A stretch of DNA of 64,000 nucleotides from Vibrio injensis (GCF_001895205.1 NZ_BDJF01000025.1:1-64000); one strand, 5' to 3'; numbered from the stretch's first letter, positions 10,173-19,818 are shown. Notes: a model not told the origin generated them from the letters alone. Made by a program: numbers and translations.

Positions 10173-11135
10173 CTAAACCAACCTATTTTGCGACTTTCCA
10201 GCAATAAATGCCTCGATATTCGCGATTAGTATCGTCACCAGACGTTGAATGGCACTATCGCTTCCCCAAGCAACATGTGGCGTGAGTAATAAATTCGGTA
10301 AGTCCATATTGGCAATCAGTGGATTTCCCATGTCAGCAGGCTCTTGAGTAAACACATCCACTCCAGCTCCAGCAATACGACGTTGCTTTAACACATCCAC
10401 CAGAGCCACTTCATCAATTAATCCTCCTCGACCAGTATTAATAACCAGCGCATTCGGTTTCATTAACGCCAACTCTGGCTGACTGATTAAATGGGTGGTC
10501 GCTGCCGTTAAAGGGCAATGCAGTGTTAATACATCAGCCGTCGTTAATACCTGCTCAAAATGAACATACCCTTCACGGCAAGACTCAGCACCTTTGTGTT
10601 CTGCAAAGACCACTTGCATCCCTAATGCTTGAGCTAGGGCAGCCGTTGCTTTGCCGAGCGATCCACCACCAATAATACCCATCACACTACCGGCAATATC
10701 ACCAATCGGATGAGTAAAGAAACAAAACTGCTTATTGCGTTGCCACTCTCCAGCAGCAATATCTTGATGATACCCAAAGAGATTGCGTCTTAAGGCAAAC
10801 ATCATCGCAATGACATGTTCAGGTACCGATTGAGTGGCATAGCCCTGCACATTACACACTGCAATATTCAGATCGCGACACGCCGGTAAATCAACATTAT
10901 TCGTGCCCGTAGCAGAAATCGCGACCAACTTGAGTTTCGGCAGTTGAGCCAGTATCTCGCGAGTGAGTACCACTTTATTAGTGATCACGATATCAGCGTC
11001 ACCGATGCGCTCAAGCACCTGCTCAGGAGTCGTAAAATCATACTCTCGCCACTGGTGAGCAACGCTCAGATCGGGAAGATCAATATGACGAGGGATCGTC
11101 GCTCGATCCAAAAACACAATGTTAAGTAATGACAT
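10173..11135 (-). CDS. D-2-hydroxyacid dehydrogenase (NAD-dependent)
   Basis: A 320-aa member of the D-isomer-specific 2-hydroxyacid dehydrogenase family, most like the glycerate/hydroxypyruvate reductase branch. The substrate is not certain. Visible features are a Rossmann signature (GIIGGGSLGKATAALAQALG, about residues 154-173), the catalytic Arg in NTGRGGLIDE, a Glu in FTQEPA and the catalytic His in LLTPHVAWG. The ATG at 11135 has AGGGAG at good spacing. It lies downstream of rluA on the same strand with a 66-bp gap. I give no gene symbol because family members differ in substrate. Confidence 0.9.
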   Translation of the reverse strand: MSLLNIVFLDRATIPRHIDLPDLSVAHQWREYDFTTPEQVLERIGDADIVITNKVVLTREILAQLPKLKLVAISATGTNNVDLPACRDLNIAVCNVQGYATQSVPEHVIAMMFALRRNLFGYHQDIAAGEWQRNKQFCFFTHPIGDIAGSVMGIIGGGSLGKATAALAQALGMQVVFAEHKGAESCREGYVHFEQVLTTADVLTLHCPLTAATTHLISQPELALMKPNALVINTGRGGLIDEVALVDVLKQRRIAGAGVDVFTQEPADMGNPLIANMDLPNLLLTPHVAWGSDSAIQRLVTILIANIEAFIAGKSQNRLV

Positions 11136-11201
11136 AAACCACTCCCTATAAAATCACTTTAATCGCACATTGATTACTTCGCTGAGTCTCGTTCAATCAC
11201 A

Positions 11202-11939
11202 TTAAGGACGAGGCAGAGTTTTATAATCCGGTAGTTTTCTTTCTGGATCAAAATGATCCAAGATCACCGCCTCAGCTTCGGGATAGAAATCACACGGTAC
11301 AAAAATGGTGCGCAGCCAATGACTGCGTGGATGATAAAAGCTGAGTTCTGCAGCGTGCAGGGCTAATCGATCAGAAAAGGCTAATGCCTCCGGAGAAGCA
11401 TAAAACTCGTCACCGACTATCGGATGCCCAATCGCTAACATATGTACTCGTAACTGATGAGAACGCCCAGTGACAGGAAACAAACGAACAATCGTTGTCT
11501 GATCCTCTTGCTTAACCACCTGATACAAGGTTTTCGATGCTTTACCGTGCTCAAAACAGACTTTTTGTCGCGGACGATTCGGCCAATCGCAGATTAATGG
11601 TAAATCAACTTCACCTTGCTGCTGCTCAAGCTTGCCCCATACTCGCGCATAGTAGACTTTATGGGTTAATCGATACTGAAACTGCTTTTTCAGCGCCGCT
11701 TCCATGTATTTATTCTTAGCAAACAGCATTAAACCTGAGGTCGACATATCTAAACGATGCACGACTTGGATTTCCGAATGCTCAGCCACCAAGCGACTCC
11801 ACATACTGTCATAGTGCTCAATGTGTTTGCCGGGCACAGAGAGTAATCCTGACGGTTTATTGACCGCCAAAATATACTCATCTTCATACACCACATCTAT
11901 CCACGGATCGGTGGGGGGATGGTATTCAATCATCGCCAT
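11202..11939 (-). CDS. rluA: RluA-type pseudouridine synthase (tRNA position 32 / 23S rRNA 746)
   Basis: RNA pseudouridine synthase, 245 aa. The family catalytic motif HRLDMSTSGL contains the active-site Asp. Long blocks are shared with E. coli RluA, such as DLPLICDWPNRP followed by QKVC, and TGRSHQLRVHML. RluA modifies U32 of some tRNAs and U746 of 23S rRNA. There is no N-terminal S4 domain, which agrees with RluA rather than RluC or RluD. A C-terminal extension of about 25 residues relative to E. coli is present. Two closely spaced ATG codons (11939 and 11933) are both possible starts. Confidence 0.9.
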   Translation of the reverse strand: MAMIEYHPPTDPWIDVVYEDEYILAVNKPSGLLSVPGKHIEHYDSMWSRLVAEHSEIQVVHRLDMSTSGLMLFAKNKYMEAALKKQFQYRLTHKVYYARVWGKLEQQQGEVDLPLICDWPNRPRQKVCFEHGKASKTLYQVVKQEDQTTIVRLFPVTGRSHQLRVHMLAIGHPIVGDEFYASPEALAFSDRLALHAAELSFYHPRSHWLRTIFVPCDFYPEAEAVILDHFDPERKLPDYKTLPRP

Positions 11940-12389
11940 TATTATTGTCTCATCAGGAAAAAACGCCGCATTATATACTTAAATAGGGTCAAGTTGCAGA
12001 TTGATGGTAAGAGGGATGATCGGCGCTTTATGCATCGCTTGTGCTTAGTAGCCCTACCGAAAACGTAACTAAAAGTTGACAGAATATTAACCTGTGATAT
12101 TGATACGATATATTGACATAAGATCAATAAGTCATATGCCAAAATCACTTGGAGTGACAGGTAAGCGGCAAGTGGGTTCATCACCACAATCATAGCCAGA
12201 CTATCTGATTGAGGTGAACCAACGTAGCCAACACCGCTGCAGCTTCAAGTAGGAAGGGGATAGTGACTATGACCATAACAATAAATCAAACACAACTATC
12301 AATCATACCTCTGGCATTGAAGATTGCTCAATCATGGCCTAAAACCAAGTGACCGCAAACGTAAGTCAAAGGTAGAAAAAGGATCGAGA
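11940..12389 (+). other. 450-bp intergenic region with possible structured leader RNA
   Basis: No credible gene is seen. Candidate promoter elements include TTGACA at 12077-12082 with a weak TATTGA (12099-12104) 16 bp downstream. From 12164 to 12238 the sequence folds into an extended hairpin. Outer stem: AGCGG (12164-12168) with CCGCT (12234-12238). Next: GGTTCA (12175-12180) with TGAACC (12215-12220). Next: CAATCA (12187-12192) with TGATTG (12206-12211). Apical stem: TAG-CCAGA-CTA. It precedes an NRAMP-related transporter by about 150 nt. I recognise no known riboswitch class. Confidence 0.5.
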
Positions 12390-13661
12390 ATGGAAAACAG
12401 TGTCCCTTATTCAAACACCGAAAAACTCAGGTTAAAACAATTAGTTCGCTCACTTGGTCCGGGGATCATGATGGCTGCAGCGGCAGTCGGAGGCTCCCAT
12501 CTTGTCGCTTCCACTCAAGCTGGCGCAATTTATGGCTGGCAATTAGCGGCATTGATTTTACTGGTGAATTTATTCAAATACCCTTTCTTTAAAGCAGGTG
12601 TTCAATACACCATGGGAACCGGAGAAAGTCTCGTTGAAGGTTACGCTAAGCTAGGAAAAACCTACCTGTGGGGATTCACTCTCTTAAGTATTTTCTCCGC
12701 GATTGTTAATACGGCTGCGTTACTGTTATTCAGTGCCAGTTTACTGGGTTACTTCATCCCATTTGAAATAGCGACCAGCGTACTTAGCGGCCTCATTTTA
12801 GTGACTTGTTTGATTATTTTGATCGCAGGGCACTACAAAGCTTTGGATGTTCTCTCCAAAACCATCATGGCAGTGCTCACCCTAGCGACTCTCACTGCGG
12901 TCTTCATTGCCGCGACTGGGCCCGCCCCATTAACCGTTGTCAGCGAAACGCCCTCACCTTGGACATTCGCTGCAATCGGTTTTATCGTCGTGACAATGGG
13001 CTGGATGCCGGCACCAATTGAAATTTCGAGCTTAACCTCAATGTGGCTAAAGAGTCAGCGCCGCCAACAAAATGTGACTGCACAATCGGCACTGTTTGAT
13101 TTCAATGTCGGCTATATTGGTACAGCCTTACTCGCTATTGTATTTCTTGCACTGGGCAGTTTGGTGCTACACGGTACAGGGGTTGAGCTAGCACAATCAG
13201 GCATTGGATTTTCTCATCAACTGGTCGGTTTGTACGCTTCCACCATTGGTGAATGGTCGCGCTATTTGATTGCTGTTATCGCCTTTTTCTGTATTTTTGG
13301 CAGCACAATTACGGTGATTGATGGCTATTCACGTGTCATTGCCGAAGCACAGCGTTTACTGCAACATAAAACTCACGCTTCACCTCGTTTGTTTCAAACA
13401 TGGCTGTTTATCGTTTCAGCGCTGGCGTTGGCCATCATTGTCTTTTGGGCGTTTGCCTTGATGCCAATGCTCAACTTTGCCATGGTGATGGCATTTATGA
13501 CCACGCCATTTTTTGCCCTACTCAATTACATATTAGTCACTAAGACCCCTTTACCAGCCGAATTAGCACTTGGTAAAAAAACGCGAGCGTTATCGATCGT
13601 GGGATTGATTTATCTCTTCGGTTTCTTAGCGCTGTTTATTTGGTGGAAATGGCTAGTCTAA
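12390..13661 (+). CDS. NRAMP-related divalent metal (or other cation) transporter
   Basis: A 423-aa inner-membrane protein with about 11 hydrophobic segments and the NRAMP (SLC11) fold signature: GPG at residues 23-25 in the first helix and the FDFNVGYIGTALLAIVFLALGSLV block in the middle. The metal-binding motifs differ from classical Mn/Fe NRAMPs. DPGN in helix 1 is replaced by VGGSH (33-37), and the MPH motif of helix 6 reads MPAPIE (206-211). The transported ion therefore cannot be assigned. The start is ATG 12390, with AAAGGATC 8 nt upstream; an in-frame upstream extension to 12324 has no such support. It is monocistronic and followed by a strong terminator. Confidence 0.85.
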   Translation: MENSVPYSNTEKLRLKQLVRSLGPGIMMAAAAVGGSHLVASTQAGAIYGWQLAALILLVNLFKYPFFKAGVQYTMGTGESLVEGYAKLGKTYLWGFTLLSIFSAIVNTAALLLFSASLLGYFIPFEIATSVLSGLILVTCLIILIAGHYKALDVLSKTIMAVLTLATLTAVFIAATGPAPLTVVSETPSPWTFAAIGFIVVTMGWMPAPIEISSLTSMWLKSQRRQQNVTAQSALFDFNVGYIGTALLAIVFLALGSLVLHGTGVELAQSGIGFSHQLVGLYASTIGEWSRYLIAVIAFFCIFGSTITVIDGYSRVIAEAQRLLQHKTHASPRLFQTWLFIVSALALAIIVFWAFALMPMLNFAMVMAFMTTPFFALLNYILVTKTPLPAELALGKKTRALSIVGLIYLFGFLALFIWWKWLV

Positions 13662-13705
13662 TCGTGAAAGCGGGTGCTCTATTTCGCATCCGATTCAAGC
13701 GGATC

Positions 13706-13738
13706 AAAAAAGGCTTTGTCATTGGACAAAGCCTTTTT
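13706..13738 (+). terminator. Terminator after the NRAMP-related gene (probably bidirectional)
   Basis: A perfect inverted repeat with arms AAAAAGGCTTTGTC and GACAAAGCCTTTTT and loop ATTG, 44 bp after the stop. It faces convergent rapA, whose stop is at 13764, so both transcripts can end here. Confidence 0.85.
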
Positions 13739-13763
13739 ACATTAAAACGAACGGGATATAACG

Positions 13764-16673
13764 TTAGTTATGTGAAACCACAATCAAACGCAGTGAATCA
13801 AGTTGGTATTGCGCTTGAGAAATATACCCACTTAATGCACTTATCTGCTGCTCTAATGCGCTGATCTCTTCATCACGGATATTCGGGTTAACCGCTTTCA
13901 GTGCCAATAAACGCGCTAACTCTACGTGCAAATTATGCTCCATCTCCTGCTTGGCCTGCTCACGAATAGCGTGTACTTTCGTACTAACCGCAGGATCGCT
14001 GGCGACAATTAAACGATGAATTTCAGCCTGTACAGAAGCCACCAATTTACTGGCTAAATGACGATTAACCGGGCTTAACTGACGATTAAAACTTTCAAAA
14101 TCGACTTGCGCTGATAAATCATTGCCGCGGCCATCCATCAGAATACGGATTGGTGTTGCGGGTAAGAAGCGGCTGATACCACTGCTCTTAGGCGCTTGAG
14201 CATCCACCAAATAGACCATCTCTAATAGAATCGTCCCCACTGGCAGCGCTTTATTTTTCAACAAAGATACCGCACAAACGCCAACTCCTTCACTCATTAG
14301 AAGATCAATCCCACCTTGAATCATCGGGTGCTCCCAACTGATAAAGTGCATATCTTCACGAGAGAGCGCTGTATTACGGTCAAAAGTAATCGTCGCCCCT
14401 TCATAAGGCAAACCGGGATAACTCGAAACCATCATATGTTCAGAGGGCGTGACCACTAAAGCATTGTCACCACGGTCATCTTGATTTAACCCAACGGTAT
14501 CAAACAGACTTAATGCGAAAGAAACCAGATTGGTATCACCATCGGTTTCTGCAATCGACTGAGCGATCTGCAGCGCTTTTTCTCCACCATTCGAGTGCAT
14601 TTCCAATAAACGGTCACGCCCTTGTTCCAATTGGCTTTTTAGGGTTTGATTGAGCTTAGCTGAAGCCTCGATCACGCTCTCCAATTCACTGCTGTCTGCC
14701 GTGGCTAGCATTGCGATCAAAGCTTCAGAAAATTGGTCGTAAACCGCACGCCCGGTTGGGCATGTTTCCGCAAAAGCATTCAATCCTTCATTAAACCAGC
14801 GAGCCAGAATCCCTTGTGACGTCCCTTGCAAATAAGGTACATAAATATCGATGTCATTTTCTTGACCAATACGATCTAAGCGACCAATCCGCTGCTCAAG
14901 CAAATCAGGGTTAAACGGCAGATCAAACATAACCAGTTGGTGAGCAAACTGGAAGTTACGTCCTTCAGAGCCAATCTCACTACAAATCAGTACCTGAGCT
15001 CCGCCCTCTTCTTGAGCAAAATAAGCCGCCGCTTTATCGCGATCAATGATTGACATTCCTTCATGGAACACCGTCGCACGGATCCCTTCTCGCTCACGAA
15101 GAGCTTGCTCTAATTGCAACGCGGTACTTGAGCGAGATGCAATGACTAAAATCTTTTCGCTACGTTTGGCTTTAACCTTATCAATCAACCAATTGACTCG
15201 TGAATCAAACTGCCACCAGCTCGCATCATCGCCTTCAAACTCTTGGAAGATTTCTTCTGGATAGAGCATTTTCATCGCTCGCGCTTGTGGACTTAGCTTA
15301 CCACCAATCATCCCCGCGACGCGCATTGACGTACTGTACTGCGCTGGAATCTCCATCGGCAATAAATGCACGTTCCGCTTAGGAAAACCTTTAATCGCAG
15401 CGCGCGTATTTCTAAATAGAACACGTCCTGTACCATGGCGATCCATAAGATTGCTGATCAACTCATCACGGGCCGCAGCTTTTTCCTGTTCATCAGCTTG
15501 ACTATCTAATACCCGCAGTAAGGGCTCGACGTCCTGCTCGGATAATAATTCTGCGATTTGATTTTTTGCGGTATCAGTCAATGCAAGACCAGATAACAAC
15601 GCGCTCACGGCATCAGCGACAGGCGCATATTGCTCTTCTTCTTTAACAAACGCGTCATAGTCATAAAAACGATCCGCATCCAGCAAGCGTAAACGAGCAA
15701 AATGACTTTCGCGTCCCAATTGCTCTGGCGTCGCGGTTAACAATAATACCGCGGGTGTGCGTTCTGCTAATCCTTCAATAACTTGATATTCACGACTCGG
15801 TTTATCTTGGCTCCATTGTAAATGGTGCGCCTCATCAACAACTAACAGATCCCATTCCGCTTCGAGCGCTTGTTCAAAACGTTGTCGGCTTTTACGTAAG
15901 AAATCTAATGAACACAAGACATATTGCTGGGTTTCAAACGGATTATCCGCTTCAGCATAGGCCTCAACACAGCGCTCTTCATCGAATACCGAAAAGTGCA
16001 AGTTAAAGCGGCGCAGCATTTCTACCAGCCACTGATGCTGCAATGTTTCAGGCACCACAATTAAAATCCGCTCTGCGCGTCCAGATAGCACTTGCTGATG
16101 AATGATCATCCCCGCTTCGATGGTTTTACCAAGACCCACTTCATCAGCTAACAAGACACGAGGCGCATAACGGCGACCCACTTCATAGGCAATGTATAAT
16201 TGATGAGGAATTAACCCCGCACGCATACCACATAGGCCGCGCATTGGGCTTTTATGTTGCTGATATTGATTGGTCAGCGCACGATAACGCAATACAAAGT
16301 TATCCATCCGATCAATTTGCCCAGCAAACAGCTTATCTTGTGGTTTATTGAAGCGGATTTGGTTACTCAGAAAAATCTCTCGCAACGCAATGCCTGCTTG
16401 TTGAGTATCTTCACGAGTCCCTAAATAGGTGAGTACGCCCTGATCTTCTACCACTTGTTCAACATTGAGTGACCAACCTTCTTGACTATCAACCGTATCA
16501 CCGACATTAAAAGCCACCCGTGTGACTGGCGCATCATGACGCGCATACACTCGGTTCTCTTCGGATGCAGCAAACATTAACGTCACCGTACGAGCGTCCA
16601 TCGCGACCACTGTACCCAACCCTAAATCACTTTCTGTATCACTTATCCAGCGTTGCCCTAAAGCAAAAGTCAT
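13764..16673 (-). CDS. rapA: RNA polymerase-associated ATPase RapA
   Basis: SWI2/SNF2-family ATPase bound to RNA polymerase that helps recycle the enzyme, especially under high salt. The 969 residues are one more than in E. coli. The N-terminus [15 protein letters not shown] is the RapA type. Walker A is DEVGLGKT with Lys at about 183, motif II is DEAHHL, and motif VI is [11 protein letters not shown]. The start is the ATG at 16673; the frame opens one codon earlier at a TTG. It is divergent from the PIN-PhoH gene, with a 445-bp intergenic region. Confidence 0.96.
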   Translation of the reverse strand: MTFALGQRWISDTESDLGLGTVVAMDARTVTLMFAASEENRVYARHDAPVTRVAFNVGDTVDSQEGWSLNVEQVVEDQGVLTYLGTREDTQQAGIALREIFLSNQIRFNKPQDKLFAGQIDRMDNFVLRYRALTNQYQQHKSPMRGLCGMRAGLIPHQLYIAYEVGRRYAPRVLLADEVGLGKTIEAGMIIHQQVLSGRAERILIVVPETLQHQWLVEMLRRFNLHFSVFDEERCVEAYAEADNPFETQQYVLCSLDFLRKSRQRFEQALEAEWDLLVVDEAHHLQWSQDKPSREYQVIEGLAERTPAVLLLTATPEQLGRESHFARLRLLDADRFYDYDAFVKEEEQYAPVADAVSALLSGLALTDTAKNQIAELLSEQDVEPLLRVLDSQADEQEKAAARDELISNLMDRHGTGRVLFRNTRAAIKGFPKRNVHLLPMEIPAQYSTSMRVAGMIGGKLSPQARAMKMLYPEEIFQEFEGDDASWWQFDSRVNWLIDKVKAKRSEKILVIASRSSTALQLEQALREREGIRATVFHEGMSIIDRDKAAAYFAQEEGGAQVLICSEIGSEGRNFQFAHQLVMFDLPFNPDLLEQRIGRLDRIGQENDIDIYVPYLQGTSQGILARWFNEGLNAFAETCPTGRAVYDQFSEALIAMLATADSSELESVIEASAKLNQTLKSQLEQGRDRLLEMHSNGGEKALQIAQSIAETDGDTNLVSFALSLFDTVGLNQDDRGDNALVVTPSEHMMVSSYPGLPYEGATITFDRNTALSREDMHFISWEHPMIQGGIDLLMSEGVGVCAVSLLKNKALPVGTILLEMVYLVDAQAPKSSGISRFLPATPIRILMDGRGNDLSAQVDFESFNRQLSPVNRHLASKLVASVQAEIHRLIVASDPAVSTKVHAIREQAKQEMEHNLHVELARLLALKAVNPNIRDEEISALEQQISALSGYISQAQYQLDSLRLIVVSHN

Positions 16674-17118
16674 CAAGACTACCTCATCTATTGGGATTAA
16701 ACATTATCCGTTACCGTGACTGCACCGGTGCCAAGAAAAAGTCTACTTGTCCTACCGTTATGGTGCAGAAAAAGGTCGCTAATCTTACTTGATGGCGTGA
16801 TACAGGTCACGTCCATTCCACGCTTTTTTTCTTCAGTGGCTGGCTGACATCAAAGTGTCACATTTTAATGTCAATGCTAATTCAATAGGTTGCTATACTG
16901 AAAAAGACCAGCAGGTTGCCAAACGATACTAAACCAGTATCACCTTACATCGACGTAAGGTTTGTTGGCATACGATATGCTTGTTCAAACAGAGAGTATC
17001 CATACCAGTTTGCCTTCTATCCGCAGTGATCGACAACCTGGCGACAGCGTAGAATCGATCGTAAGCACGAGAATGCAGACCTTCATTATACCCGCTATCA
17101 CATAGCAAGGAGACGCTT
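16674..17118 (+). other. 445-bp rapA/PhoH intergenic region with CRP-like site and structured leader
   Basis: No gene is seen. A CRP-like palindrome is at 16796-16811 and a TATACT -10-like hexamer at 16894-16899 without an obvious -35. Downstream is a fold that can form a three-way junction. Its closing stem is TGCCAA (16917-16922) with TTGGCA (16965-16970). Hairpin A is GATACT (16925-16930) with AGTATC (16936-16941). Hairpin B is ACCTTAC (16942-16948) with GTAAGGT (16955-16961). A further GCATA/TATGC hairpin spans 16968-16980. A leader of about 210 nt would precede the PhoH start. Confidence 0.5.
16796..16811. promoter_or_regulatory. CRP-like binding site
   Basis: The 16-bp palindrome is CGTGA, six bases, then TCACG, one base per arm away from the CRP consensus TGTGA-N6-TCACA. 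It lies about 90 bp upstream of the candidate -10 for the PIN-PhoH gene and about 120 bp from the divergent rapA start, so either could be the target. Confidence 0.5.
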
Positions 17119-18495
17119 ATGGGCGATACTGACCGGAAACTGTTTGTCCTAGACACCAACATACTATTGCATGAACCGCTTGCAATTTACTCCTTCCAAG
17201 AACATGACGTCGTCATCCCGATGACCGTCCTCGAAGAACTCGACAGAATTAAAGACAGCAAACGCGATGTGGCCCGAGACGCACGAGTCGCCATTCGTGC
17301 CTTGGAAAACATTTTCCACGATGCAACACCGGATGAGATTTCTGAAGGTATCCCCTTAAAAAATTCAGGTGGCAATAAAGGAACGATTGCCATTTTGGCC
17401 GATTACGAAGTGCATGAAACGGTTAAAGCGTTTACCGACAAAGAGGGGGACAACCGGATCCTGAATGCCGTATTGCACCTACAAAACAAGCGCGCACCAC
17501 GTTCGGTGGTATTAATCACCAAAGACATCAACATGCGTTTACGTGCGAAGGGAGCGGGAGTACGCTTTGTTGAAGATTACCGAACTGACCAATTAATTGA
17601 CGATGTACAATACCTAACAAAAGGCTTCCAGACCCGTCCCGGTAATTTTTGGGATAATGTCGATAGTGTGGACAGTTATACTTTGGGAGGCAAAACCTTC
17701 CATAAATTGGATCGCAAACCTTTCGAGCCCACCTACATTAATCAATATGTATTGGATGAAGAAAGTGACTTCACCGCTCGAGTCGAAACCCTCAGCGATG
17801 ACTCAATAACCCTACGTGATCTTGGACGTGAGCGGCTCATGCACCGTAAAGTCTGGGACATCATGCCAAAAAACATTTATCAGGCCATGGCATTAGATGC
17901 CTTGCTCGATCCTGAGATTGATTTAGTCATTCTCACCGGCGCGGCCGGTAGTGGTAAAACGTTACTGGCTATGGCCGCCGCCTTAGACCAAACCATCGAA
18001 CGCAAAATGTTCGATAAAATCATTGTTACTCGCAACACACCCGATATTGGTGAGTCGATCGGCTTTTTACCGGGTAGTGAAGAAGAGAAAATGATGCCTT
18101 GGTTAGCCGCCATCACCGATACTTTAGAAGCGCTGCACAAGCACGATCACTGTACCGAGGGCTCGCTCAAATACATCTGTGATAAAGCGAATATTCAATT
18201 TAAATCCATCAACTTTATGCGTGGTCGCTCAATACAAAATGCCTTTGTCTTATTGGATGAGTGCCAAAACTTAACCGCATCACAAATTAAAACCATCATT
18301 ACTCGCTGTGGAGAAGGAACCAAAATTGTCTGTTCCGGTAACTTGGCACAAATTGATTCCCACTATCTCACGCCTGTCACCTCCGGGCTCACCTACATGG
18401 TTGAGCGTTTCAAAAACTTCGAAGGCAGTGCCAACATTCACCTCAATGGTGTCGTTCGTAGCCGCTTAGCTGAATTTGCGGAAGAAAACTTATAA
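17119..18495 (+). CDS. PIN-PhoH family ATPase/RNase (PhoH2-like)
   Basis: A 458-aa two-domain protein. An N-terminal PIN nuclease domain (about residues 8-150) has the acidic residues of VLDTNILLHE, LEELDRIKD and a later Asp-rich segment (EGDNRILNAVLHL, TKDINMRLRAKG). A C-terminal PhoH P-loop ATPase has GAAGSGKT at 274-281 and the Walker B-like LLDECQNLT. PIN-PhoH proteins from mycobacteria and others unwind and cleave RNA; the role in Vibrio is not established. Translation should be strong: AAGGAG is 8 nt before ATG 17119. It is monocistronic, with a long structured leader. Confidence 0.9.
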   Translation: MGDTDRKLFVLDTNILLHEPLAIYSFQEHDVVIPMTVLEELDRIKDSKRDVARDARVAIRALENIFHDATPDEISEGIPLKNSGGNKGTIAILADYEVHETVKAFTDKEGDNRILNAVLHLQNKRAPRSVVLITKDINMRLRAKGAGVRFVEDYRTDQLIDDVQYLTKGFQTRPGNFWDNVDSVDSYTLGGKTFHKLDRKPFEPTYINQYVLDEESDFTARVETLSDDSITLRDLGRERLMHRKVWDIMPKNIYQAMALDALLDPEIDLVILTGAAGSGKTLLAMAAALDQTIERKMFDKIIVTRNTPDIGESIGFLPGSEEEKMMPWLAAITDTLEALHKHDHCTEGSLKYICDKANIQFKSINFMRGRSIQNAFVLLDECQNLTASQIKTIITRCGEGTKIVCSGNLAQIDSHYLTPVTSGLTYMVERFKNFEGSANIHLNGVVRSRLAEFAEENL

Positions 18496-18501
18496 CCCAA
18501 T

Positions 18502-18530
18502 GCGGTGAGTTATTTCACATGACTCACCGC
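18502..18530 (+). terminator. Hairpin after the PIN-PhoH gene
   Basis: Perfect 9-bp arms GCGGTGAGT and ACTCACCGC, 7 nt after the stop codon. No T tract follows (CAACAAAAAT), so it may be an mRNA 3'-end stabiliser or a weak terminator rather than a classical one. Confidence 0.45.
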
Positions 18531-18532
18531 CA

Positions 18533-18550
18533 ACAAAAATAATTATTCAC
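18533..18550 (+). promoter_or_regulatory. Candidate ARG box upstream of argF
   Basis: AAAATAATTATTCA (18536-18549) matches the ArgR operator core TGAATAATTATTCA at 11 of 14 positions, with one half-site (ATTCA) perfect. It lies about 60 bp before the argF start, where an arginine-repressed operator is expected. A second box in the usual tandem position is degenerate. Confidence 0.45.
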
Positions 18551-18608
18551 TTTTATAGCATTTATATGTTTAACTAGTCCTATTCTTTTTTATGGTTAAG
18601 GACTCGAT

Positions 18609-19613
18609 ATGGCTTTTAATTTGCGTCAACGTAATTTTCTAAAATTACTTGATTTCACTCCCCAAGAAATTCAATTTTTATTGAGTCTAGCGGCGGACTT
18701 AAAGCGAGCCAAATACGCAGGCACCGAGCAAAAAAACTTACTGGGTAAAAATATTGCGCTTATTTTTGAGAAAGCCTCCACGCGCACCCGCTGCGCTTTT
18801 GAAGTTGCTGCCTTTGATCAAGGCGCTCAAGTCACCTATATTGGCCCTTCCGGATCGCAAATTGGCCATAAAGAATCAATGAAAGATACGGCACGAGTAT
18901 TGGGCCGTATGTACGATGGCATACAATATCGCGGTTATGGTCAATCGATCGTCGAAGAACTTGGCCAATATGCTGGGGTTCCAGTATGGAATGGCCTCAC
19001 TGATGAGTTTCATCCAACGCAAATTCTGGCTGATTTCCTAACCATGCAAGAGTTTTCTCATGGTAAAACTCTAGATCAAATCCGCTTTGCTTATCTTGGT
19101 GATGCGCGCAATAACATGGGCAATTCGCTCATGGTCGGCGCGGCAAAAATGGGCATGGATATTCGCTTAGTCGCTCCTAAAGCTTTCTGGCCAGACCGTC
19201 AATTGGTCGATACTTGTCAAAGGATTGCTCAACAAACAGGGGCAAGTATTACCTTGACCGAAGATGTCGCAGAGGGCGTCAAAGGCTGCGATTTCCTCTA
19301 CACCGATGTTTGGGTCTCAATGGGTGAAGAACCCGAAGCGTGGGACGAACGCGTAGCGATCATGACGCCTTATCAAGTTAATATGGCGGCTATTCGTGCC
19401 ACGGGGAATCCTCGCGTTAAATTCATGCACTGCTTACCCGCCTTTCATAATGATCAAACCACCGTTGGTAAACAAGTCGCTGAAAAATATGGTATGCAAG
19501 GCTTAGAGGTTACTGAAGAAGTGTTTGAGTCCGAACACGCGATCGTGTTTGATCAAGCGGAAAACCGACTCCATACCATCAAAGCCGTGATGGTCGCCAC
19601 CTTAGGTGGATAA
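18609..19613 (+). CDS. argF: Ornithine carbamoyltransferase
   Basis: Catalyses carbamoyl phosphate + ornithine to citrulline in arginine biosynthesis, in the cytosol. The 334 residues match the anabolic enzyme. The carbamoyl-phosphate motif STRTR is at about 57-61, the HPTQ loop lies in [11 protein letters not shown], and the catalytic HCLP motif is at about 274-277 ([10 protein letters not shown]). The start ATG 18609 follows TAAGGACTCGAT. It lies directly before pyrBI, the other carbamoyltransferase. A catabolic ArcB role is less likely because no arcA or arcC is nearby and an ARG-box-like site precedes it. Confidence 0.93.
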   Translation: MAFNLRQRNFLKLLDFTPQEIQFLLSLAADLKRAKYAGTEQKNLLGKNIALIFEKASTRTRCAFEVAAFDQGAQVTYIGPSGSQIGHKESMKDTARVLGRMYDGIQYRGYGQSIVEELGQYAGVPVWNGLTDEFHPTQILADFLTMQEFSHGKTLDQIRFAYLGDARNNMGNSLMVGAAKMGMDIRLVAPKAFWPDRQLVDTCQRIAQQTGASITLTEDVAEGVKGCDFLYTDVWVSMGEEPEAWDERVAIMTPYQVNMAAIRATGNPRVKFMHCLPAFHNDQTTVGKQVAEKYGMQGLEVTEEVFESEHAIVFDQAENRLHTIKAVMVATLGG

Positions 19614-19663
19614 CTATGCATTTAATGGTTAATAAATAAACGAAAAACTCACTAAGCAAACGC

Positions 19664-19691
19664 TTGCCTTGAGAAAAGTTAGGCGTATAAT
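19664..19691 (+). promoter_or_regulatory. pyrBI promoter
   Basis: TTGCCT (19664-19669), 16-bp spacer, TATAAT (19686-19691), followed by GCCC. It lies upstream of the leader peptide and attenuator of pyrBI. Confidence 0.7.
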
Positions 19692-19719
19692 GCCCAGCAA
19701 TTTGTCTAAGGGGTGGCTT

Positions 19720-19818
19720 GTGAACAGAAACGATATCAACCATGTTTCTATGCTTCATTGCGGTGAGCAATTTTGCTTACTAGTCAATGCGTTGTTACCC
19801 TTTATTGATAATAAATAG
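19720..19818 (+). CDS. pyrL: PyrL-like leader peptide of the pyrBI attenuator
   Basis: A 32-codon open frame from GTG 19720 to TAG 19816-19818, with AAGGGG 6 nt before the start. The stop overlaps the first base of the attenuator hairpin, as needed for a ribosome to disturb terminator folding. In E. coli pyrBI, UTP level sets polymerase pausing in U-rich leader sequence; coupled translation of PyrL then prevents termination when UTP is low. The predicted peptide ([11 protein letters not shown]...PFIDNK) shows no clear similarity to E. coli PyrL. That is expected, since coupling and not peptide sequence matters. A 13-codon ATG frame at 19742 lacks a ribosome-binding site. Confidence 0.6.
   Translation: MNRNDINHVSMLHCGEQFCLLVNALLPFIDNK

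Noticed and set aside
18502-18530. 9-bp hairpin after the PIN-PhoH gene as a strong intrinsic terminator
   Set aside because: No T tract follows on the plus strand; kept only as a low-confidence hairpin.
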